A program made the position numbers and the translations under genes. A DNA stretch of 11,321 nucleotides, taken from positions 1 through 11,321 of the forward strand of contig CAVOBC010000136.1 of NCBI GenBank assembly GCA_963693635.1, read 5' to 3'. Under the pieces are notes generated by a model. The model saw only the letters and a list, made by a program, of their open reading frames with translations. It was not told the DNA's origin and did not search any database. Shown one piece after another: positions 1 through 6,590 of the stretch (position 1 is the stretch's first letter; every line of letters starts with the position of its first letter). The stretch comes from CAVOBC01 sp963693635 (lineage in GTDB: Bacteria > Pseudomonadota > Gammaproteobacteria > Pseudomonadales > Azotimanducaceae).

Positions 1-42
1 AAAGAGGGGCCGGGAAAGAGGGGCCGGGAAAGAGGGGCCGTG
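1..42. repeat. 14-bp tandem direct repeat, three copies
   Basis: Three head-to-tail copies of AAAGAGGGGCCGGG occupy 1-14, 15-28 and 29-42. The first two are identical and the third differs at one base. The unit is not a multiple of three, so each copy would be read in a different frame if translated. The array lies at the window edge and may continue upstream. It sits just before the TRAP permease start and could be the degenerate end of an upstream gene or a slippage-prone spacer. Confidence 0.9.
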
Positions 43-60
43 GACGAGATCTGGCAGTGA
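1..60 (+). CDS. possible C-terminal tail of an upstream gene (partial)
   Basis: Frame 1 is open from the window edge and ends at TGA 58-60, three bases before the TRAP permease ATG. The visible tail is 19 residues long, Lys/Arg/Gly-rich, and ends A-V-D-E-I-W-Q. Close spacing to the permease is what one expects of an operon partner, and TAXI-type TRAP permeases usually follow a solute-binding protein gene. However, most of the visible tail is encoded by the 14-bp repeat, and the other two frames are also open across it. No family can be assigned from so little sequence. Confidence 0.25.
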   Translation, partial: KEGPGKRGRERGAVDEIWQ

Positions 61-63
61 GAC

Positions 64-2016
64 ATGACCTTGAACGATGACGCGGACGAGAGAGTGACCC
101 TCGGCAAACACCGGGAGACAACCGGACTGTTGGGCATCGCCCTCGTTTTGGTCACACTCGCCGCCGTCATCCTGACGCTCGACAATTTGCGTCTCCTGGG
201 CGAGCCATACCTCGACGCCCTGATCCAATTGGAAACCCACTTCTATTACGCGCTGATTGGTCTCTTGCTGCCACTTGCGTTCCTGCGCTACCGGTCAAAT
301 CCAAAGTTTGACCTGCTGCTCGTTGACGTTGCCCTTGCCGCTGCAGCCGCGTATTGCAGTTTTTGGCTATTTGGCCACGCGACCTTGATTCTCGATGAAG
401 GCTGGGAGTTCGTCGCGCCCCTTGACGCAATCGTTGTCAGCGTAGTCCTGTGGATACTCGTGCTCGAAGCCGTGCGCCGGGTCGCTGGCATCGCGCTCTT
501 TACCCTCGTGGCCCTCTTCTCACTGTACCCGCTGGTCGCAGACCAGATGCCAGAAGTCATCTCCGGAATGGCGACCGGCCTTCCCGAAACTGCCGCTTAT
601 CACGCCATGAGTATCGAGAGCCTGCTCGGCTTGCCGTTCCGCACATTTGCGAACCTCGTCATTGGTTTTCTGATCTTCGGGGTCGCACTGCAACATACTG
701 GCGGTGGTCAGTTCTTCATCGACTTCGCCTTCGCCATTTTTGGTCGCGTCCGGGGTGGACCGGCCAAGGTTGCCATCATCGCAAGTGGACTGATGGGTTC
801 CATGAGCGGCAGTGTCATCACCAACGTGTTGACGACCGGCCAACTCACCATCCCCGCGATGATGAAGAACGGCTTTTCGCCACAAACCGCAGCGGGCGTC
901 GAGGCCTGTGCGTCAACCGGCGGCGTGTTGCTACCGCCTATCATGGGCGCGACCGCTTTCGTCATGGCGACGTTTCTGGGCATCCCGTACTACCAGGTGG
1001 CCCTCGCCGCCGCCATTCCGGCATTGCTCTATTTCTCTGCGCTCTTTATGCAACTTGACGCCTACGCCGCGCGCGAGGGGCTGACTGGCCTCGACGCGAG
1101 CGAGCTGCCATCGATCCTGACGACCCTGAAGGAAGGCTGGTACTATATTGCCGCCTTTGTCCTGCTCGTTGTCCTGTTACTCGTCATGCAGCGCGAAGCA
1201 CTCGCGCCCTGGGCCGCAACGGCATGCCTGCTGGTCGTCAACCAGTTCTCAAAAAAGCATCGCTTCGATGGCGCGAAGCTGCTCGGCTTTGTGCGCGGTT
1301 CGGGCGAGTTGCTGGTGGAATTGCTCGTCATCCTCGCCGGGATTGGCCTCATCATCGGGGCTCTGTCAGTCACCGGGCTTGCAGGCACCCTCATCAATGA
1401 ACTGCTCTTCATCGCGGGCGGCTCGGTTGCGGTCCTTCTCGTCATGGGCGCGCTGACGAGCTTTGTTCTCGGTATCGGCATGACCGTGACCGCGGCCTAC
1501 ATTTTCCTCGCAATCGTGCTCGCCCCGGCCTTGATTGAAGGCGGCCTCAATCCGGTCGCCGTGCATCTCTTTATTCTCTACTGGGGCATGCTGTCTTTCA
1601 TCACGCCACCGGTCGCGCTCGGTGCCTTCGCCGCCGCGTCAATCGCGGGCGCAGATCCCATCAAAACCGGATTCACAGCGATGCGACTGGGGGTGGTCAT
1701 CTACCTAATTCCGTTCTTCTTCGTGCTCGACCCTGCCCTCGTTCTCGCCGACACGGTGGCCGCCGCCCTCATTGCGATGGTCGAGGTGATGATCGGCTGC
1801 TTTCTGATCGCCGGGTCTGCCCAACGCTATCTGCCCCTGATCGGCAAGGTGCGCGGCCACGTTGCGCCGTGGCTCATCGGGCTCGGCGGGGTCGCCATCG
1901 CCTTTCCGGATCTTGCGGTCCTCGCCATCGACGCGGGCAACTGGCAGCTTCTGGGCGCTGGACTCTCGCTCGTCTTCGCGGGGGTCACATTACATCGATT
2001 GAGCGCGGCTAATTGA
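64..2016 (+). CDS. TRAP transporter fused permease (TAXI type, 4TM + 12TM)
   Basis: This 650-residue inner-membrane protein matches TRAP permeases in which the small DctQ-like and large DctM-like subunits are fused, the form typical of TAXI-family systems. Such permeases use an ion gradient to import organic acids delivered by a periplasmic binding protein. A short cytoplasmic N-terminus is followed by hydrophobic segments at about 20-40, 60-75, 83-108 and 120-158, which would be the DctQ-like part. The DctM-like core then contains the family-typical stretch from about 213 to 300: GGGQFF, a GLMGSMSGSVITNV segment around 242-254, and ASTGGVLLPPIMGA around 283-296. The length is usual for the fused form. 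The ATG at 64 has only a weak GTGAG upstream. The binding protein is not in the window and is probably upstream. The substrate cannot be told from the sequence. The 3' end converges on the MATE gene with a 9-nt gap and no obvious terminator. Confidence 0.93.
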   Translation: MTLNDDADERVTLGKHRETTGLLGIALVLVTLAAVILTLDNLRLLGEPYLDALIQLETHFYYALIGLLLPLAFLRYRSNPKFDLLLVDVALAAAAAYCSFWLFGHATLILDEGWEFVAPLDAIVVSVVLWILVLEAVRRVAGIALFTLVALFSLYPLVADQMPEVISGMATGLPETAAYHAMSIESLLGLPFRTFANLVIGFLIFGVALQHTGGGQFFIDFAFAIFGRVRGGPAKVAIIASGLMGSMSGSVITNVLTTGQLTIPAMMKNGFSPQTAAGVEACASTGGVLLPPIMGATAFVMATFLGIPYYQVALAAAIPALLYFSALFMQLDAYAAREGLTGLDASELPSILTTLKEGWYYIAAFVLLVVLLLVMQREALAPWAATACLLVVNQFSKKHRFDGAKLLGFVRGSGELLVELLVILAGIGLIIGALSVTGLAGTLINELLFIAGGSVAVLLVMGALTSFVLGIGMTVTAAYIFLAIVLAPALIEGGLNPVAVHLFILYWGMLSFITPPVALGAFAAASIAGADPIKTGFTAMRLGVVIYLIPFFFVLDPALVLADTVAAALIAMVEVMIGCFLIAGSAQRYLPLIGKVRGHVAPWLIGLGGVAIAFPDLAVLAIDAGNWQLLGAGLSLVFAGVTLHRLSAAN

Positions 2017-2025
2017 CGCCAGCCA

Positions 2026-3438
2026 TCAGCGGGCGGCGGCCCCTTGCGCCGCGACATGCGCATCGATCATCCGCAGAATCCACACCCAACTCACGATGCC
2101 GAGCACGGTCGAGGTTAGCGCCAGCGCTCCGAAGATGCCTTTGTAGCCCCATAGCATGTTGCCCACAATCGCGAGTGGAACATAGACCACAAGCGTCTGC
2201 AGGACTGTCAGTACCAGCGGCGGCATGGGTTTGCCGAGCGCGTTGAAGGCTTGCGTGACCGTGTTCATCACACCGCCAAAGCCGACACCAATCGGCACGA
2301 TGATCAGATAGATGGCCGCCGCTTCGATGACCTGAGGGTCGTCATTGATCATCGCGACCAGCGACTCACCGACCAGAAGCAGCGCGACAAACGCCATGGC
2401 ACCCCACGCGAGGCAAAAACGAATGGCGAGTCGCAAGGCTTCCTGCACCCGATCTATACGCCCCGCACCCCAATTCTGGCCCACAAACGGCGCGACACTC
2501 ATCGAGAGCGAGAAGACGACCATCATCACCATTGACTCAATCCTCGATGCGACACCGTAGCCGGCCACCACCTCAGCCCCGTGCGACGCCAGCAGACGCA
2601 TGATGATCCCCATTGACACTGGCGCGATCAGATTGGACGCAACCGCCGGAAAGCCGACGTGCAACGTCGCCTTCCACGATGCCAACATGCCATCGACGCT
2701 CCACGTCAACTGACGATCGCGGTATCCCAAGCAGTACAGATACATGAACAGGCTGCCGACCCTCGCGAGCAGGAAGCCCATGGCGGCACCGCGCAGTCCC
2801 ATTTCTGGTGCCGGCCCCAGGCCAAACACGAAAATCGGTGCGATCAGTACGTGCAGGAGTGCGCCGATCGCCATCAGATAGCCGGGTGTGCGCACGTCAC
2901 CGGTCGCCCGAAGCAGCATCGAGCCCACAAAAGCAATGGCAAAGAAGGGGGCACCGAGCAGCCATATCTCCATGTAACCGGTAATCAGCACCAGTATGTG
3001 TGGCTCTGCGCCCAGCAACCTGAAAAGTGGCACCACCTGGGTGTAGGTGATGGCAGCGACACCAATCTGCAGCAATGATGCCAGCAGGAAGCTGTGGGTA
3101 ACGACCCGGCGCACGCCTTCTTTGTCGCCCGCACCAATGCTACGAGCAACGACAGACGCGGCCCCGACGCCAAGCCCCATCGCGATGCCCTGCAGCACCA
3201 TCACCACCGGAAAGGTGAAGCTGAGAGCCGCGAGTTCCTCCGTGCCAACCCAGCCGATGTAGATGGTCTCGACCAGGCTAGCCGCCATGAACGAGACCAT
3301 GCCGAGAATCATAAACGCCGTGAGGCCGGTCAGGTGCCGCGCAACCGAACCATGGGTGAAATCGCTGCCGGTGCCGGGCGCCCTCGGTGGCGCGCTGGCC
3401 GACTGGGCTATGGCATCACCTGGGCGTCTGCCAGGCAC
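2026..3438 (-). CDS. MATE family multidrug/metabolite efflux transporter
   Basis: This 470-residue polytopic membrane protein has the layout of MATE (NorM/DinF-type) antiporters, which export cationic drugs or metabolites using Na+ or H+. Hydrophobic segments run throughout. The first half contains the family-typical stretch ending in VETIYIGWVGTEELAALSF (about 57-75), followed by PVVMVLQGIAMGLGVGAASVVARSIGAGD. The second half repeats the fold, with VAPFVGQNWGAGR matching the first-half VGAASVVARSIGAG element. The start is GTG at 3438. The next in-frame ATG lies inside the first membrane segment, so the GTG is the only sensible start. It overlaps the end of the MaoC-like gene by 31 nt, which suggests translational coupling. 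There is no clear Shine-Dalgarno. The transport substrate is unknown. Confidence 0.93.
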   Translation of the reverse strand: MPGRRPGDAIAQSASAPPRAPGTGSDFTHGSVARHLTGLTAFMILGMVSFMAASLVETIYIGWVGTEELAALSFTFPVVMVLQGIAMGLGVGAASVVARSIGAGDKEGVRRVVTHSFLLASLLQIGVAAITYTQVVPLFRLLGAEPHILVLITGYMEIWLLGAPFFAIAFVGSMLLRATGDVRTPGYLMAIGALLHVLIAPIFVFGLGPAPEMGLRGAAMGFLLARVGSLFMYLYCLGYRDRQLTWSVDGMLASWKATLHVGFPAVASNLIAPVSMGIIMRLLASHGAEVVAGYGVASRIESMVMMVVFSLSMSVAPFVGQNWGAGRIDRVQEALRLAIRFCLAWGAMAFVALLLVGESLVAMINDDPQVIEAAAIYLIIVPIGVGFGGVMNTVTQAFNALGKPMPPLVLTVLQTLVVYVPLAIVGNMLWGYKGIFGALALTSTVLGIVSWVWILRMIDAHVAAQGAAAR

Positions 3439-4340
3439 ACAAGCTCGCCCGACTGGTTGATGCCGCGTACTTCGACCGAGATTCCATCATTGGCGTCAAT
3501 TGCGCTGATCGTGCCAGAGAACGTAACCGTGTCGTTACCGCGGAACGGCTTGATCGCACGCAGCAGGAGCCGACCGCCCCGGCCGAGGCAACCGGGACCC
3601 AGGTTGTTCTCGATCAGTTGCGCCGCATAGGCCATCGTCGCCGGGCCACTGTTGACCGTGGTGCCGAAGATATTCTTGCGCGCAAATTCCTCATCCGTGT
3701 GGATGTTGCTGCCGACGCCGCGTTCGCCGATGAGACGAAACGCGTCCTTTGCGTCCATCGTCTCCTGAGTCTCAGTGACCCTGATCGGCTGAAGACGCTG
3801 TCCGGGTGCTATCGCGTCGCGTGACGTGAAGGCGACGCCTCCTTCGGTCTGCGCTCTCGGCATGGGCCGTGCGGCAGTCCCCGCCGGTTGACGGACATAG
3901 TCGAAAATACAGGTGTAGTCGTATTCGCCAACCGGGTCTCCATCCTGATTGCGCGCAGCCACGCGAAACACGACGAAGTTGCTGCCGCGACGGGTGTAGG
4001 TTTCCTGCACGGCCCGCGACGCCGTGATGACGTCACCCGCAAACACCGGGCGCTGCCATCGACATTCGCACCGGGTGAACGGTGTTTGTCGGCGGTCCGT
4101 TTCAGACAATTCATACGCTAGCAAGCCGTTGGCCGCCGCGATCTGTTCGCGAAAGAGCGGTGCATAACTCAGCAGCATCGTCGGCATCGCGGATGCGCCC
4201 GCAGCCTGGTATGCGGGCTCCGGGTCCTGTGAGACCGATGCGTACATGGCGATGTCATCGGCGGCAATCGCGACAGTACTCTCGGGTCCCGACTGACCAA
4301 CCCGAACCTTGTCAAACGACCAGAGATTCTCAGTGGTCAC
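3408..4340 (-). CDS. MaoC-like double hot-dog protein (putative acyl-CoA hydratase/dehydratase)
   Basis: This soluble 310-residue protein appears to contain two hot-dog domains: an N-terminal FAS1/MaoC-N-like domain (about 8-148) and a C-terminal MaoC-like domain (about 168-308). The family hydrates or dehydrates enoyl- and hydroxyacyl-CoA esters. The C-terminal half has the recognisable GSNIHTDEEFARKNIFG segment (210-226) followed by VNSGPATM, the equivalent of the MaoC hydratase motif and the helix after it. Compared with the usual D-x-N-P-x-H, His214 is kept but the Asp position is Val209. The N-terminal half has D39-P-E-P-A-Y44, which keeps Asp but has Tyr where His would be. Catalysis is therefore uncertain, or needs residues from both halves. 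The start is GTG at 4340 with a weak GAGAAAG upstream; the stop is TAG. It lies 79 nt downstream of the selenoprotein gene and overlaps the MATE gene, so co-transcription is plausible. Confidence 0.85.
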   Translation of the reverse strand: MTTENLWSFDKVRVGQSGPESTVAIAADDIAMYASVSQDPEPAYQAAGASAMPTMLLSYAPLFREQIAAANGLLAYELSETDRRQTPFTRCECRWQRPVFAGDVITASRAVQETYTRRGSNFVVFRVAARNQDGDPVGEYDYTCIFDYVRQPAGTAARPMPRAQTEGGVAFTSRDAIAPGQRLQPIRVTETQETMDAKDAFRLIGERGVGSNIHTDEEFARKNIFGTTVNSGPATMAYAAQLIENNLGPGCLGRGGRLLLRAIKPFRGNDTVTFSGTISAIDANDGISVEVRGINQSGELVCLADAQVMP

Positions 4341-4371
4341 AGCACTTTCTCAAGAGGTTTTTCACAGGCGG

Positions 4372-4388
4372 CGCTTTCACAGAAAGCG
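4372..4388 (-). promoter_or_regulatory. short perfect hairpin between the selenoprotein and MaoC genes
   Basis: CGCTTTC and GAAAGCG form a perfect 7-bp stem around a 3-nt loop, 31 nt past the selenoprotein stop codon in the direction of transcription. No U-tract follows on the minus strand, so it is not a standard intrinsic terminator. It could be an mRNA processing or stability element in the 79-nt spacer. The sequence TGTGAAA also occurs twice on the minus strand here (loop plus right arm, and 15 nt further on). Confidence 0.4.
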
Positions 4389-4419
4389 TTCGAGAAGAGG
4401 CCGCAGTCAGGAAAAGCAT

Positions 4420-5634
4420 TCACGACGATTGCATCGGACCCAGCGGGACGGTCATGACCAGCGTCTCCAACCTGGGCGGATAACAGACCGTGTCACTGCA
4501 AACCTGGTGTTTCACCCGGGTCGTGACATCGATCGATTCGGGCTTGTCGCGCCGCATCCAGTTCAACAACTTGGCGTTGGCACGAATCGGGATCGCCACC
4601 GTCACTTCACCCTCGTAGATCGGCAATGTGACATCCAGTAGCTTGAACGCTTTAAGGCGCGTGCCCGGATAGGTGGGTTCTCCCAGGGTCAGGCCCGGCG
4701 TCTGGTCAATTTCCACGGTCGTCGCATGAAAACCATCCGGCAGTGGTTCCGCGTAAATGTGATAGCCATCGGCGAGTTGGAAACGAACATACAGCGTACT
4801 TTCATATTCGAGTTTCAGTTCCGGGTCCGCCAGGAATGCGGTGAAGCTGATGCGCTCGTCCTGCCAGTTGCTCTCCGGGCCTGCTTCCGGTTTCAACACG
4901 TCGCCCAACGCAGAGTTAAGCAGCGTTCCAGCCGAGTTGCGGGTCGCGTAGCTGCGGTTGAAAAACTTCTCGCGGACCACGCCCGCGCCGTCAATGACAT
5001 AGACGCCCGGGAACGGAATGCCGTAATAGCTCCGGCCCGCCCGGGTCTTGATGGGATTGTCCCGCTCGATCAGGGTGTTGAGAATGCCAAAGCGGCGGAT
5101 CGTGGCGGAGTCGGCGTCCGACAAGAGTTGATACCCAATATCGTACTTGTCTGCGAACGCTCTCAATTCCGGCACGGTGTCATAGCTGACCGCAAAGACA
5201 TCAATCTGAGACTGCTTCAACGTCTCGATGTGGCGCTGCAACTGCACGAGTTGCGTGCGGCAATAGGGTCACCACACCGCGGAGCGGAAGAAAAGGACAA
5301 CGGCGCTGCCCGCGCGTTTCCTCGAGTGGACATCAACCATGTCGCCATGCTGGTTGCGAAGGGTGATACGCGGCAGCGGGTCACCGACTTCCGGACCGGT
5401 CGGGAAGTCATTCGTCGACGGGTAGCGCCTTGCCGGGTGACTGATCGGGATGGGCACAGAAATGCCGAGATCGTCCTTGTGCGCGGTGCCATCCAGCACT
5501 TCATGCACGCCCTTGAGTGCAGACGGTGCAGCGTCGCCTTGTGCCGCTGCCTCGGAAACAGAAGAGAAACCGAGTACAGAAAACGCAACAGCGACCAGCA
5601 GGTGGGCCGCAATCAAACGTATTAGTCGTCTCAT
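4420..5634 (-). CDS. exported redoxin/DsbD_N fusion, probable selenoprotein (Sec at in-frame TGA)
   Basis: Read through one internal TGA (5271-5269), this gene encodes 404 residues. Residues 1-31 form a signal peptide: MRRLIRLI, a hydrophobic core, then SEAAAQG. From about 83 to 245 lies an AhpC/TSA-redoxin thioredoxin fold: VGDPLPRITLRNQHG, then VVLFFRSAVW-U122-P-Y-C125-RTQL, then PFPGVYVIDGAGVV. From about 262 to 400 lies a domain like the periplasmic alpha domain of DsbD, with VRFQLADGYHIYAEP and the redox pair in C379-SDTV-C384-YPP. There are no other cysteines. Sec replaces the first Cys of the usual WCPYC motif, so a thiol-selenol oxidoreductase or peroxidase in the periplasm is likely. 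The ATG at 5634 has GGGGAG 12 nt upstream. The final stop is also TGA, followed by A rather than C. The alternative is a nonsense-mutated gene, which is unlikely because 282 intact codons follow. Confidence 0.88.
5238..5254 (-). promoter_or_regulatory. candidate bacterial SECIS hairpin
   Basis: On the minus-strand mRNA, GCAACU (5254-5249) and AGUUGC (5243-5238) form a perfect 6-bp stem around the loop CGUGC. Twenty nucleotides separate the UGA from the loop, and a G is the second loop base. Bacterial SECIS elements bound by SelB are short stem-loops just downstream of UGA, with a small loop containing a conserved G, as in E. coli fdhF. A weak lower helix (5262-5258 with 5235-5231, one mismatch) may extend it. 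The match is by eye and no folding energy was computed. Confidence 0.65.
5269..5271 (-). other. in-frame UGA predicted to encode selenocysteine (residue 122)
   Basis: The codon order is TGG-TGA-CCC-TAT-TGC, giving W-U-P-Y-C. Only one base separates TGA from the Cys codons TGT and TGC. The base after TGA is C, the same context as the E. coli fdhF Sec codon and a weak termination context. Other genes in the window end in TGA, so general UGA reassignment is not the explanation. Confidence 0.85.
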
Positions 5635-5663
5635 GGCGTGTTCACACTCCCCCTCCTCTGGAT

Positions 5664-5688
5664 CAAAATTGGGCCAAAAATGGGTCAA
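5664..5688 (-). promoter_or_regulatory. possible promoter with 11-bp tandem repeat upstream of the selenoprotein gene
   Basis: On the plus strand CAAAATTGGGC (5664-5674) is followed directly by CAAAAATGGGT (5675-5685), with 9 of 11 bases identical. On the minus strand the same AT-rich tract contains a -35-like TTGACC (5688-5683) and, 15 nt on, a TTTGAT (5667-5662) as a weak -10. The 152-nt gap to the SDR gene leaves room for an independent promoter. One-helical-turn repeats are a common shape for activator sites, but the regulator is unknown. Confidence 0.3.
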
Positions 5689-5786
5689 ATCGATGAATAA
5701 AACGACGAACGAAGCGGACCGGAGACCGAGAGTAGCACACGCCCCGATGCCTCTCGCCGCCGCCGGAGACGGGATAGCAGGCTGGG

Positions 5787-6590
5787 TCAGTGCACGCTGC
5801 TGCCACCGTCCACAGGCAGAATCACCCCGGTGATGAAGCGCGCCTCTGCCGACGCAAGAAACAGCGCCGCATTGGCAACGTCCCATGCGGATCCCATGCG
5901 GCCCCGCAATGGCACACGGTCATGTCGGCCCTGGGCATAGGCCTCACGATCGACGCCCAGTGCACGCGCCGGGGCATCGACCGCCATCGGTGTTTCCATC
6001 AACCCGGGCATGATGCCGTTGACGCGGATACCGTGGCGGGCGTTGCCGGCGGCGAGTTGCTGCGTGAACGCATTGAGCGCGGCTTTCGATGCTTTGTAGG
6101 CGGTCATGCTGGTTGCGGCAACCGCCGCCATCGATGAGATATTGACGATGCAACCGCCATTTTTCTGCCTCCGCATCACCGGCAGCACATGCTTGCAGGT
6201 CAGGAAGGGGCCCGTAATATTGACATCAAAAATACGCTGCCAGACCTCCAGCGGCAGCGATGTCGGGCCCCGGTCGCCCGTACCGATGCCGACGTTGTTG
6301 TGCAGGATATCAATCTGCCCATAGTGGGCGGCGGCGGCGCTAATCAACCGCTCGTTGTCATCTTCTGACGTGATGTCAACGACCACCTGCAACACCGGAG
6401 CGCCCAGCGCTTGCGCCTGCTTTGCCGATTCCGCCAGCGATTCCTCGTCCCGGTCCGCGAGCACGAGGCGCGCGCCCTCTTCTGCAAACCGCAAAGCTGT
6501 CGCGCGGCCGTTGCCCATTGTCTCGCCCGGGGTTTGACCGGCACCAACAACAATCGCCACCTGGTCTTTCAACCTGTATTCAGTACGCAT
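5787..6590 (-). CDS. SDR family NAD(P)-dependent oxidoreductase
   Basis: This 267-residue protein is a classical short-chain dehydrogenase/reductase, a cytosolic enzyme interconverting alcohols and ketones. The cofactor motif is stretched, reading VVGAGQTPGETMGNGRA (14-30) instead of the compact TGxxxGxG. D46 after strand beta 2 (LADRD) suggests NAD preference. The NNVG motif is at 98-101, and the catalytic set is N124, S152/S153, Y165 and K169 in YKASK. PG (195-196) follows the active site, and the C-terminus is the usual F-I-T-G-V-I-L-P-V-D-G-G. The ATG at 6590 overlaps the stop of the CMD gene by one base (TGATG), so the two are translationally coupled and probably serve one pathway. The substrate cannot be determined. 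The stop codon is TGA. Confidence 0.93.
   Translation of the reverse strand: MRTEYRLKDQVAIVVGAGQTPGETMGNGRATALRFAEEGARLVLADRDEESLAESAKQAQALGAPVLQVVVDITSEDDNERLISAAAAHYGQIDILHNNVGIGTGDRGPTSLPLEVWQRIFDVNITGPFLTCKHVLPVMRRQKNGGCIVNISSMAAVAATSMTAYKASKAALNAFTQQLAAGNARHGIRVNGIMPGLMETPMAVDAPARALGVDREAYAQGRHDRVPLRGRMGSAWDVANAALFLASAEARFITGVILPVDGGSSVH

Noticed and set aside
4420..5247. A separate 275-residue gene starting at GTG 5247
   Set aside because: The start would cut the redoxin fold in half just after its active site, with no ribosome-binding site. The upstream frame carries the first half of the same domain and a signal peptide, so this is the 3' part of the selenoprotein gene.
4726..5625. 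Plus-strand 299-residue open frame
   Set aside because: It lies antisense to the selenoprotein gene, has no recognisable motifs and no ribosome-binding site. Long antisense frames are expected in GC-rich DNA.
4420..5634. Redoxin gene as a nonsense-mutated pseudogene
   Set aside because: There is no other stop or frameshift in over 1.2 kb, the TGA sits exactly at a catalytic Cys position, and a SECIS-like hairpin follows. Kept as a fallback if selenium machinery is missing from the genome.
5269..5886. A 205-residue gene starting near 5886 and ending at the TGA
   Set aside because: The first 84 residues would overlap the SDR gene and show no family features. The ATG at 5634 begins a proper signal peptide, and the TGA falls inside a redox motif.
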